Source of the DNA: VBOC01 sp964512655
GTDB lineage: Bacteria > Bacteroidota > Ignavibacteria > UBA10030 > SZUA-254
DNA: 64,000 nt
NCBI GenBank assembly: GCA_964512655.1
Contig: CAZEJT010000012.1
Location: 17,131 to 81,130 of the forward strand
Reading direction: 5' to 3'
Shown here piece after piece: positions 9,675 through 19,900 of this stretch. Within the stretch, counting starts at the first letter, position 1. Every line of letters begins with the position of its first letter. Both the position numbers and the translations under genes were made by a program. The notes under the pieces were generated by a model. That model searched no databases, was not told the DNA's origin, and was given only the letters and a program-made list of their open reading frames with translations.

Positions 9675-12600
9675 TTATCTGAGGAGCATCATCTTTTTCA
9701 CGCTCACATACGTGTTCTTGCCTGTGCCGTCTGCCGATATCCGGTAGAGGTAGACACCCGAAGGCATCCTGGAAGCATCGAACCGCACCGTTTGGTAGCC
9801 GGCCTCCATGGAGCTATGGTCTACGAGCGTAGCTATCTCCTGGCCGAGGAGGTTAAAGACCTTCAGCGTCACCACCGAGGCGTGCGGCAGATCGAACTGG
9901 ATCTGCGTGCTCGGATTGAACGGATTCGGGTAGTTCTGGTGCAGGGCGTACTCCGTCGGCACCCTCTTTCCTCTCTCCGTAACCGCGCTCACGGAATCCG
10001 AGGTCCGGAACGAAAGCGTGTCTGCTGAGGCGACCGTGTCGTAACCATCGGTCACCTCTACGCTCCAGGTGTAGTCGGTCTGCGGGAGCAGGAGAGCCAT
10101 CAATCCTGCCGCCGATACGGAGGTATCGGTCGTTACCGCGATCGTATCGAGAAGCGGCGACAATACGCGCACGAGGTACGTCAGAGTATCTCCGCCGTCG
10201 GGATCAGACGAAGGATGCCACGAGAAGTCGACGGGCACCGGAGGCGCTTTCAGCCGGATAGTGTCTGTGGCTCCCGGAGATGCCAGCAGGACCGGCGCGG
10301 GCGCATGGTTCAGCACCGTGAACGTCACTGCTCCCGACGTGCCACCACCCGGCGGAGTGTTCGTGATGGTGAATCCGTACGTCCCTCGCACGGCGGATGC
10401 GCCCACGGTTACAGTAGCGAAAATACTGTCTGACGAGTGCACAGTAAACGTCTTGACCGAGATGCCGGCTCCCGCATTGAGAGAGCTCGCCCCGTTCACA
10501 AAGTTCGTTCCCGTCAGGACGAGATCTACCGTCTGGCCCCGGTAAGCGCTCGACGGGGATACGGTCTTCAGAATGGGAACCGGGTAGGTATCGAAAAACG
10601 CCTCGATCGTATGATTTGCCGAGATGTTCGGAAAGGTATACTTCGTCACCGCGCCTACGGAGACGCTGTCGACGTGAACATCCGACACAAAGTACGCTGA
10701 ATCGGGTGTGATCGTAAAGACCTGGCTCCCTCCGAACACCTCAGGTACGGATCCGCTCGGCGAAATTGTGCCGTGAGGGCCCGCAACAGCCGCGATCGTA
10801 AAGGCCTGGGCCTGGAAGCTGGCTTCGATCACATGGGTTGCCGTGACATTGGTAAAGGTATACTTCGCCACCGGCCCTACCGAAACGCTGTCGACATGGA
10901 CATCGGCGATAAGGTACCCGGTGTCCGGCGTGACCGTGAACGACTGATCGGAACCGTAGCTCACAGGGACCTGACCGGAGGGCGAAATCGAGCCATGAGC
11001 ATCGGCGATCGCCTTTACGACAAAGCTCTGCAGCGCAAAGCTCGCCTCGATAACATGTGCGCCGGTTACGTTCGTGAACGTATACTTGGCCGCCACGCCG
11101 ACGGAAACGCTATCGACACGCACATCGGCGACGTAGTATCCTGTATCGGGCGTGATCGTAAAGCTCTGATTGGCGCCTGAATCCACTAGCACCGCTCCCG
11201 ACGGCGAGATGGTCCCGTGAACGTCCGCGGTCGCCAGGATGACGAATTGATTCGCGGAGAATGTCGCTGCAATCGTATGGTTTGCCGTCACGTTTGTGAA
11301 CGTGTACTTGGCTGCCGCCCCGATCGAACTGCCGTCAACCGTCACGTCGAGCACGTGGAAGCCGGCATCGGGAGTGATCGTGAAACCCTGATCGGATCCA
11401 TAGAGCACCGCAACGGATCCGGAGGGCGAGATTGAACCGTTCGCCCCGGCTGTCGCGGAGACGGTAAGAGTGTCGATTGCAAACGACGCCGATATCGTGT
11501 GATTAACCGTGACTCCCGGGAAGGTATATTTGGCGACTGCCCCGATGGAGCTCCCGTCGACTGTGACGTCGGCGACATGGTACCCCGTTGACGGGGTTAC
11601 TGTGAACCCCTGGTCTGAGCCGTAGAGTACCGCGACGGCTCCTGAGGGTGAGATCGAACCATTCGCGCCCGAAGACGCCGTAATCGTCAGCGTATCGATC
11701 GCGAACGTTGCCGCGATAGTGTGATTGGCGGTAACGCCCGGGAACGTGTACTTCGCCACTCCCCCGATCGAGCTTCCGTCGACAAGCACATCGGCCACAT
11801 GGTACCCGGTCGACGGCGTGATCGTAAAGCCCTGATCGGAACCGGCATTCACTGTGACTGTCCCGGAGGGCGAGATCGAACCGTTCGCCCCCGCCGTCGC
11901 CGTGATCGTATCCACGTTCACCGCGAACGACGCGGCGATCGTCTGATCCACCAGAAGGTTCGTGAAGTTGTAACCGGCTACCGCCCCCACCGATCCCCCG
12001 TTCACCAGCACATCGGAGATGTGGTAATTTACATCGGGAGTGATCGTGTACGACACGCCCCCGCCGGATGCTACCTTCGTGATTCCTGAGGGGCTGATTG
12101 ACCCGCCCGCGCCGGCCGTTGCGGTTACGGCGACCGTGTCCGCAAGAAAGCTTGCCGAAATTGTGTGGTTGACCACCACGCTTGTGAACGAATAGCTGGC
12201 CACCGGTCCCTGCGATACGCCGTCGACCAGCACGTCGGCGATGTGGTAGTTCGCATTCGCCGTGATCGTGAACCCCTGGCTCCCGTTGTAACTCACCGGC
12301 ACTGACCCTGAGGGAGAGATCGTGCCATTCGCCCCCGCCGATGCCGTGATCGTCAATGCCACCGGCTCACCGATGACAAAGTCGCTGAAGGAGCTTAACC
12401 CCGTCGCCTGCGTGCTCGTTGCCGTCTTCGTCCCTACCGTCGGCTGCGTCCAGGTCGGAGTATTGTATTTCCCCACGATGAAGTTCGCCGTGTTCGCTCC
12501 CGCGTCCACATCCCCTGCCACAAAATTGAACGTCGCACTGTACGTCGTGAAGACGACACCACCGTTGGTCAGCGTGTAGTACCGGTTCACGCTCTTTAGA

Positions 12601-13415
12601 GAGTTAATCGGCGAGCCCACCACGTTCGGATGGTCTCCCCCCGTCGACTTTGCCGTCAGATTCCCCGCCGTTGTCACGCTTGCAAACGCCACCGTCACGG
12701 GCGTGTAGTTCGACGCATCGCCTGAGTGGAAGGTGACCGAAGTAGCTCCTGTAGCTACCGGCATCTGCAGGTTCCCGTTCACCCACCCGCCCGTGCGCGT
12801 GAGCGTCGCCCCTGTGGGTATCACCAGCTTCGATGCTCCCGTCGACACCGCCCCTGAGGTCAACGTCAACGAGGTGGTAACTGTGTCATTCTGGGCCAGC
12901 GTCACTCCGGCGGCGTTATTGACAGTCAGAGTCACGAATGAGGTCGTCCCTGTCACTGTCTGAGCGCTTGTGCCGTTGAGGGTCACGGTTGCGGTCCCCT
13001 GCGTGAACGAGCCCCCTGTCTGCGTCCAGTTGCCGGCCACCGCGATCGAGTTACCGGTCGTGGTAATGCTCATCGCCCCGCCTGAGATCGTAAATCCCCC
13101 TGTGCCCACCGTTAAGGTCGCATTATTGAGAAACCCTTTTGCTCCCGAGGTGAACGACTGGGTGAAGGACCGGCACACGGCCGTGGTATTGATCTGGAGA
13201 TCTCCTCCGCCGTCGATGAAGACGTCATCTGAGGCCGTCGGGACTCCTGCTCCCCCGGCTCCGCCCTGTGTCAGGCTCCAGTTGGCGGTCTTGTCCCAAA
13301 ACCTTCCGTTTCCTGTCCCGGTCCCAACCCAGTGCAGCTGAGTTGCAAGCGTGGCACCGACGGTACCGACCAGTAAAACTGCAACAAAAAGCGTTCTCTG
13401 TATCATTGTGGACAT
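9675..13415 (-). CDS. Giant T9SS-exported surface protein with 8 divergent InlB B-like repeats
   Basis: This is the third tandem paralogue, 1,246 residues. The start MSTMIQRT at 13415 has a GAGGGG ribosome site. It has a signal peptide, the same beta-rich N-terminal module, 8 InlB B-like repeats, an IPT/TIG-like domain beginning near PVPILKTVSPSS, an FN3-like domain and a sorting tail (about the last 90 residues, with NYPNPFNPSTQI). Its first 417 residues are identical to the neighbour at 5012-9415 even at DNA level, but the repeats and C-terminal domains differ at many sites. That points to recent exchange of the N-terminal cassette rather than whole-gene duplication. A promoter (13552-13580) and a terminator (9609-9643) make it a single-gene unit. 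The ligand or substrate is unknown. Confidence 0.88.
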   Translation of the reverse strand: MSTMIQRTLFVAVLLVGTVGATLATQLHWVGTGTGNGRFWDKTANWSLTQGGAGGAGVPTASDDVFIDGGGDLQINTTAVCRSFTQSFTSGAKGFLNNATLTVGTGGFTISGGAMSITTTGNSIAVAGNWTQTGGSFTQGTATVTLNGTSAQTVTGTTSFVTLTVNNAAGVTLAQNDTVTTSLTLTSGAVSTGASKLVIPTGATLTRTGGWVNGNLQMPVATGATSVTFHSGDASNYTPVTVAFASVTTAGNLTAKSTGGDHPNVVGSPINSLKSVNRYYTLTNGGVVFTTYSATFNFVAGDVDAGANTANFIVGKYNTPTWTQPTVGTKTATSTQATGLSSFSDFVIGEPVALTITASAGANGTISPSGSVPVSYNGSQGFTITANANYHIADVLVDGVSQGPVASYSFTSVVVNHTISASFLADTVAVTATAGAGGSISPSGITKVASGGGVSYTITPDVNYHISDVLVNGGSVGAVAGYNFTNLLVDQTIAASFAVNVDTITATAGANGSISPSGTVTVNAGSDQGFTITPSTGYHVADVLVDGSSIGGVAKYTFPGVTANHTIAATFAIDTLTITASSGANGSISPSGAVAVLYGSDQGFTVTPSTGYHVADVTVDGSSIGAVAKYTFPGVTVNHTISASFAIDTLTVSATAGANGSISPSGSVAVLYGSDQGFTITPDAGFHVLDVTVDGSSIGAAAKYTFTNVTANHTIAATFSANQFVILATADVHGTISPSGAVLVDSGANQSFTITPDTGYYVADVRVDSVSVGVAAKYTFTNVTGAHVIEASFALQSFVVKAIADAHGSISPSGQVPVSYGSDQSFTVTPDTGYLIADVHVDSVSVGPVAKYTFTNVTATHVIEASFQAQAFTIAAVAGPHGTISPSGSVPEVFGGSQVFTITPDSAYFVSDVHVDSVSVGAVTKYTFPNISANHTIEAFFDTYPVPILKTVSPSSAYRGQTVDLVLTGTNFVNGASSLNAGAGISVKTFTVHSSDSIFATVTVGASAVRGTYGFTITNTPPGGGTSGAVTFTVLNHAPAPVLLASPGATDTIRLKAPPVPVDFSWHPSSDPDGGDTLTYLVRVLSPLLDTIAVTTDTSVSAAGLMALLLPQTDYTWSVEVTDGYDTVASADTLSFRTSDSVSAVTERGKRVPTEYALHQNYPNPFNPSTQIQFDLPHASVVTLKVFNLLGQEIATLVDHSSMEAGYQTVRFDASRMPSGVYLYRISADGTGKNTYVSVKKMMLLR
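10690..12345 (-). repeat. Tandem array of 8 InlB B-like repeats
   Basis: SPSG-coding segments lie near 10755, 10975, 11200, 11418, 11640, 11862, 12084 and 12304, with the same period of about 222 bp as in the two neighbouring genes. Confidence 0.85.
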
Positions 13416-13423
13416 GGAAACCC
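12163..13423 (-). repeat. 1,261-bp perfect direct repeat, copy B (adhesin N-terminal cassette)
   Basis: This is the second copy of the block at 8163-9423, identical base for base. The flanking promoter regions and the downstream repeat arrays are clearly diverged, so only this cassette has been homogenised. Confidence 0.93.
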
Positions 13424-13551
13424 CTCTATAGTGTGGTTTGGGACGGCTTATCTGAATAACCTAAACTGGAAAATTAGGCAAATCCCCCGAACTTCTTAGA
13501 AACAGAGATATTCGCGCTTTACCTGATATTCGAGAAAATTCACGAGGTGCA

Positions 13552-13580
13552 AAATTAAGCAAAACGGGTAACATTGTCAA
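13552..13580 (-). promoter_or_regulatory. Sigma-70-like promoter of the 8-repeat adhesin gene
   Basis: The minus strand reads TTGACA, 17 bases, TAATTT. The element shares TTGACAATGTTAC and the downstream TTGCTTAAT with the promoter at 9516-9544, although the rest of the two upstream regions differ. The start codon is about 136 bases further on. Confidence 0.65.
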
Positions 13581-13654
13581 GGAAATTCTGATTTCGCAGG
13601 AAAGATTGTATCCTGCGTCACATTCGAGCGGAGCTTCTCCCCTTCCGCCCCATA

Positions 13655-13712
13655 CTTAGCCGATCGAGCCTGTAGGCGCGGGCTTCAGCCCGCGCGGCTC
13701 GGAATGGCTAAG
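13655..13712. repeat. Nested inverted repeat (large hairpin)
   Basis: An inner perfect stem GCGCGGGCT/AGCCCGCGC (13676-13695) sits inside outer arms CTTAGCC/GGCTAAG (13655-13661 and 13706-13712), with GAGCC/GGCTC pairing between. It resembles the other GC-rich palindromes in this window and may be a degenerate member of the same family. Confidence 0.6.
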
Positions 13713-13798
13713 ATTCGCAACCGAGGGGATTGGGATCCTTGTATGCGTGCCTCCGTGGCGGAATGCCGCTTTGGGGCGCTCCGCGCCCCCATTGTAGC

Positions 13799-13816
13799 CG
13801 CCGGCTTTAGCCGGCG
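13799..13816. repeat. REP-like palindrome (CGCCGGCT-TT-AGCCGGCG)
   Basis: This perfect 8-bp-arm palindrome is preceded by GTAGC and followed by TTC. It is one of at least six related intergenic elements here (13892, 21404, 25446, 25479 and 27731 are the others). It is preceded by a hairpin, GGGGCGCTCCGCGCCCC, that recurs next to the copies near 25.4 kb. Confidence 0.75.
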
Positions 13817-13838
13817 TTCAAGCTGGCATGTAAACACA

Positions 13839-13877
13839 AAGCCGGTTTCCCCGCGTTAGATGCCAGGAAACCGGCTT
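13839..13877 (-). terminator. Possible terminator hairpin behind the 2,404-residue adhesin gene
   Basis: Perfect 12-bp arms AAGCCGGTTTCC/GGAAACCGGCTT enclose a 15-base loop. On the minus strand the stem is followed by TGTGTTTA rather than a solid T-run, so termination strength is uncertain. Confidence 0.45.
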
Positions 13878-13891
13878 GTATGCCTTGCAGG

Positions 13892-13909
13892 CGCCGGCTT
13901 AAGCCGGCG
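13892..13909. repeat. REP-like palindrome (perfect, CGCCGGCTTAAGCCGGCG)
   Basis: An 18-bp perfect palindrome lies 7 bases past the stop codon of the large adhesin gene. It belongs to the same family as the elements at 13799, 21404, 25446 and 25479. Confidence 0.75.
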
Positions 13910-13915
13910 TAAGGC

Positions 13916-16900
13916 TCATTTCAAAAACATCATCTTCCTGACGCTCACGAAGTCCTTCCCCCCGCCCTGCTCGGCCAGGATCCGGTAAAGGTAGACTCCC
14001 GACTGGAGATGCGAGGCGTCGAACCTGACCACCTGGTATCCGGCACCCATAGAACGGTGATCGATGAGAGTCGCCATCTCCTGCCCGAGGAGGTTATAGA
14101 CTGCCAGGGTCACGATCGATCCGTGGGGCAGATCGAACTGGATCTCCGTTGTCGGGTTGAACGGGTTCGGATAATTCTGATGCAGTGCATATTCCGTCGG
14201 AATCCTCTTACCGCGTTCGCGAATGCTGCTCACCGAATCCGAGGTGCGGAATGATAACGTATCCGAGGCGGCGACGGTATCGTAGCCGTCGGTTACCTGC
14301 ATGCTCCATGCGTATGACGTCTGCGGCAGCAGCAGCGCCATCAGAGTAGAGGTTGAGAGCGTCGTATCGGCTCTGACTGCGAACGTATCCTGGATGGGCG
14401 ATAGGATGTGCACCAGATACGTCAACGTGTCTGCAACGTCGAGGTCAGCGGACGAATTCCAGCTGAATACGATCGGCCGGGGAATCGTTGTGAGACGTAT
14501 CGTGTCGCCGTTTGCAGGCACGAGGAGACTTAAGGCGGCCGGGAGATGGTTGAGGACCGTAAACGTTATCGACCCGGACGTGCCGCCCCCCGGAGCGCTA
14601 TTGGTAACAGTGAAATTCCTGGACCCGGGAACAGCCGAGGCATTAACCGTGATGTTCGCAAGAATAGTGTCTGCACTATGTACCACGAGCGCATTCACGG
14701 TGATCCCCGCTCCGACATTCAGCGAGCTCACGCCGTTGATAAAGTTAGCTCCTGTCACCACTAAATCGAGGGCATTGCCCCTGTACGACGATAGGACCGG
14801 TCCGATCGAGTTTACCTGGGGAACCGGATAGCCAAAGAGAACATCGATCGTGTGATTGGCTCTCACATTCGTAAAGTGATAGAGCGTGTCGGATGCGACG
14901 AGGACCGAATCAATATGAACCGCGCTGATGACGTATCCGGAATCGGGCTTTACCGTGAACGATGTATCGGTTCCGTACAGCACCGGTATCGGCCCGGAGG
15001 GCGTGATCGATCCGTGCGTGCTCCCGGTCGCCACGATCGTGTCATGCTCGATAATGCCCAGCGCAAAGTCACTGAACGACGTCAGTCCGATCACCTCGGT
15101 GCTTGTCGAGGTGTGGATTCCCACAAGGGGCCAGGTCCAGGCCCCTGTGTCGAATTTCTGGGCGATAAATGCGTTCGGGTCTGCTCCTCCGTCGACGTCG
15201 GCGGCTCCGTAGTTGAGCGTGGCCGCGTACGTTGAAAACACGGTTCCGGCATTCGAGAGCGTCCAGTAGCGATTGACATCCTGGTTCGGATCGATCCCTG
15301 AGGTGCCGATAGTAGGATGTTCACCTGCCGTGGCGCTTGCCGTGAGATTTCCGCCTGAAGTCACGCTCGCGAAAGCAACCCCCACGGGCGAGTAGTTGTT
15401 GGTATCCCCCACCTCAAATGTGAGGGAGGTGGGTCCAGCGGCAACGGGCTTCTGGAGATGGCCTACAACGTGCCCGCTCGTGCGGGATACGCTGCCGGTA
15501 AGACCCATGATGACACTGTTCGCTCCGGTGGTGATGTTCCCGCTTGTAAAGGTCAGGGCCCCATCCACGGTGATGTTCGTTGACAGGTTGCACGTGCCCG
15601 ATGGCTTATTGAGCATGAGACCGCTGAAATTGCCCGCCGAGCCGACCATTTGACTCCCCGTTCCGTTCAGGCTGATCGTCGTCCCGGCATTCGTGAACAA
15701 TCCTCCGGTCATGCTCCAGTTCCCGGCCAGATTGTGAGTGTGGGCGCCACCGACAAACGTTCCTCCGGTGAGGAGAAAACTGCCCGCGACTGTTAAGGCG
15801 CCGTCGGGAGTCACCGTGCCGGTGCTCGATACGGACAAATTACCATACACCGGAGCCGAGAGAACGGTCTGGCTCCCTGTTCCATTGTAGACGACCGTGC
15901 TCGAGGGATCCAGCGTGTATTGAGCAAACGTCGGAATCGCGTTTGAACCGCCGACTTCAAGGATTCCACCGGCTTCAGCATCCAGGATACCGCCGGTACC
16001 GATTTGAGAAACGGTGAATGTGGAGAGATCAAGGGTGCCGCTGGAGACGATGAGATCGCTGAGGCCCGTCAGGTTCGCCGCGAGAGTTGCCGCGGCGGAA
16101 TTCTTGGCGACCGTCAGCTGATCAAACGGGACCGGCGAAGTTGAACCTCCGATCGAGGAGTGCGAGCCGCCCGTAAAGCTCACAGTCGCCCCCGTTGCGT
16201 CGAACGTGCCGTTGTCGGCAAAATCACCCGCGACATTGAACGGGGACAAAGCCGCGATGATGCCCGCGATTGTCAGATTGTTGAATGTGGTGTTCCCTGA
16301 GCCTGCAATTGACGCGCCCCCCGCGCTGTTCAGAATGACGGTTGAGGTCCCCCCGTTAAAGGTCCCGTCGTTCGTCCAGTTGCCGCTCATGGTGTGAGTC
16401 AACCCTGCGCCCCCATTAAGCGTTGATCCGCTGCCGATCAGGATGTCGCCCGTCACTGTCCAGTTTGAGCTCGGCGTGACTCCGTTCACGGAAGTGTTAT
16501 CGAGAAGTACGGAGGCGAACGTCGGCGCCCCGCCGGCGACGGTGATGTCGCCTGAGCCGCTGAAGTCGACATAACCCGTCGTTGTGAAGGTGGTGCCGAG
16601 AAAGGTGAGTGTCGCCGGAGCCGACGGACTGAATACGAGCACTCCCGTGCTGATGACCGTCCCGTTATTTGTAAACGTACTTCCGAATATGTATGAGAGC
16701 GATCCGTCGTTAAACAGGGCGCCATTTGCGACGGTGAATGTCCCGGCGACATGCCAGTCCACGTCCGGCGTGATCCCGCCGCTGTTGTTTATCACGACGT
16801 TTGTAAGCCCGGGCCCGCTGTTATCGGAAAACGACGGCGAGAGTGTTCCGTTGAAATTGACCGTGCCGGTGCTCGCGAAACCGGAATTGAGGCTCAGTGC

Positions 16901-19900
16901 CTGGGACCCCCCCCCGGTGAATGTGACCGTCCCGCTGCTCGCGAACGAACCCGAATTGGTGAAATTTCCGGAGAATGTTGTCGTTGTGGACGACGCCTGG
17001 TAGGAACCAGAAACGTTCGCAGCGCCGTTGACCGCTATGTCGCTCGATGCGGAGTAGGTGCCGCTCACATTCAGGTTATCGAATGTTGTCGCTCCGCTGA
17101 GAGTGCCCGATCCTCCGCTCAGGGTAATTGTGCTTGCGGAGGGTGTAAACGTCCCGTTATTTGTCCAGTTCCCGCCGACAGAAGCGGCAAACGATCCCGC
17201 ATCGAGCGTCGCGCCGGTATTGATGAGAAGGTTGCCTGATGTGGACGTCGCCCCCGAAAGTATCTTGACATTGCTTCCGCCGTTTGAGAACGTCAGATTC
17301 CCGTATGGCTGCGCCCCCACTATTTGAGTCAATGTCCCATAGTATTCCACCGTGCTGGAGCTTGCAAGCGAGTATGCCGCGAAGTTATTCGGAAAGGCAA
17401 GAGTCCCTCCGATCCTCAACAGGGCGGATCCCGCAAGACCCATCGTTCCACCCACTGCAGAGCGGTTGGCGGTGAAGGTCAACAGATCGAGCGTTCCCGA
17501 TAGGACGGAGAGATCCCCGTTGATGGAGAGGTTACCGGTCGGGGTCGCAACACCGCCCGATTTGTCGACCGACAGATTATTGAACACCGTCGCGCCGATC
17601 GATTGCGCCGAACCTCCATTGAGGGTGACGGTTCCGGTCCCCGCGGTAAACGTGCCGGTCCGCATCCAGTCGCCACCGACAGAAATAGTCGAGGCTTCCC
17701 CGTCCAGAGTCGTTCCGGCATTGATTGAGACGCTCCCCGCGACGGTGAGGGGGGCGTTGGTTGCAAATGTCCCCGCTTTCGAGAGTGTGAGGCTTCCTCC
17801 CACGCTCGCCGCCGAGGAGAGTGTAGCGGTCCCGCCCGCTTTGTCAAACATGAGATCGTGATACGAGATCCCTCCCCCGACAACCTGAGAGCCCGATCCG
17901 TTGTAGGTGACGGAGCCCGAGCCGGCGGAAAATGTCCCGGCCGCGTGGTTATAGTCGCCCGCAATACTCAGGCTCCCTGCTCCGTTCCAGGAGATCGTCG
18001 CGTCGCCTGATTGCGTGAGAGAGCCGGCGATTGTCGCCGCGCCCGAACCGACATTGAGATTGATCGAGTTCCCCGCGGTGCCGTCGCTGAGGATCACGCT
18101 TCCGCCCACCGCAAGGTCTTGCGATCCGACATCGATCGAGTGTGCCGCGCTTCCCGCCCACTGGCCGGCGATGTTTCCGCGCACCACCAGCGATCCCCCG
18201 TTTCCGAGCGTCAGGTTCATCGCCTGCGCGCTCTCGAAGACGATGTTTTTCACCGTATCGAGACTCGTTAATACAGGCTGGTTCGGCGCCGATCCGCCCC
18301 CCAGCAGGACGATCGTGCCCCTCGAGGGGGGGATTGCCGGATGTCCTTGAACTGTACTCCAGTTCCCCCCGTCTTCCCAGGCCGAGCTTACTGAACCGTT
18401 CCAGTTCGCAACATCCACGCTGTCTGAGAGGGCCCACCTCCCGTCAATGGATGCGAGTCCGGTTTGCTCCACCCAGTTGTCGACGGTGTCGGTTGCCGTA
18501 ACCCCTGAAATCACCCACGTAATCCCGCTCACCGTCCATTCCCGCAGGAGCGACTCAACGTTTCCATTCAGCTCCCCGTCTTCGTAGTGCAGTCGTAAAG
18601 CCGCCTGGTAGCTCCCTCCGGAAGCGACGCTCACGTCGTATTCGCGATTGATCGAACCGCCGAAGACGAAATCGGCGATCGGTGCCTGGCTTACGGTCAT
18701 CGTGATCGATGAGACGCTCCCGGAACCGCTTGCGAACGTCACCGTATTCTTCGGCCCCTCGAACGCGTACGAAACTCCGTCGGAAAAGGCGTTTGTTCGG
18801 ATGATCGTTCCGATCACGATTCCGTTCCCCGAGCGCGCGGAGGTGATCGTTACGCTGTGGATTCCTGTGTGCATGGTACCGGATGTCATCGCCAGCGTTG
18901 CGGCCGTGATGCTGCTGTTGAGAACAAGAAGGTTGACCGAAGTGCTCTTGTTCAGAGTCAGGGTGTTGAACGTAGTGGATCCGGTGATCGAAGCGTCGGC
19001 ACCGCCGATGAATTGGACCGTGCTTGTGCCTGCCGTAAACGTACCCGCATTGATCCAATTCCCCGAGACGCTGTGGGTGAATGTGCTTCCCGAAAACGTG
19101 GCGCCGGTGTTGATCGTGAGATCGCCCGCGACCGTAAGGCCGCCCGTGGCGGTCTTGACGCCCCCGGTCGAGAGGCTCAGGTTGTCATAGCCGGTACCCG
19201 CGATCGTCTGCGCCCCCGACGCATTATAATCAACCGAATTTGGCGTTGTGGTAGTCACGTCGAACGTGCCGGCGGTGATGGTAAGCGTCCCGCCGATCCC
19301 AAGCACCGCGCCCGTCGCCAGCTGAAGCTTCGTGCCGTTGAGGGCCACGTTGAAGAAATCTGGTGATCCGGAGAGGGTCGACGATCCCGAAAATGTCACA
19401 GTGCCAGCCGTTGCGCTGAACGTCCCGGCTGCGGAAAAATCGGACTTGATCGAGAAACTGCTCGTCGTGGTGACCGAGCCGGAGATGTTCAGGGCATTTA
19501 ACGTCAGCGTCCCGACATTAGCAAGCACGGCCGATACACCGCTCAATGTTATCGTCCCGGACGTGCCGACCAGCGATCCGCTGACGGTGAGATTCCCGGC
19601 GACGGTCAGAGATGTCGCGGCGGAAATGGATCCCGACGCGTTGAAATTATTGAACGCGATTCCGCTGCCGGTGATTGTTTTGGCCGCACCGGACATGGTC
19701 ACAGTTCCACCGCCCGTCTGAGAGAATGTGCCCGCACCACTTGTGGACAGATTCCCTGAGATGGTGACATTTGTTGTTGGCGCGACCGTCGCTCCCGATC
19801 CGGAGACATTCAGGGTGTTAAAATTGCTCGCCCCCGCGCCGCTGATGCTCTTGTTGGCCCCGCTGAGGGTCACCGTGCTGGTCGCTCCGGTAAACGTGCC

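Larger units (their letters stand above)
13424..13915. other. 492-bp intergenic region: promoter plus a cluster of palindromes, no gene
   Basis: The left part holds the promoter at 13552-13580. The rest is a cluster of inverted repeats: a nested hairpin (13655-13712), a GGGGCGC/GCGCCCC hairpin (13773-13789), two REP-like palindromes (13799-13816 and 13892-13909) and a possible terminator (13839-13877). No credible coding frame was seen. Confidence 0.8.

Noticed and set aside
790..12345. Regular repeats that might suggest a CRISPR array
   Set aside because: The repeats are about 222 bp, in frame and code for protein domains. There are no short repeats with unique spacers.
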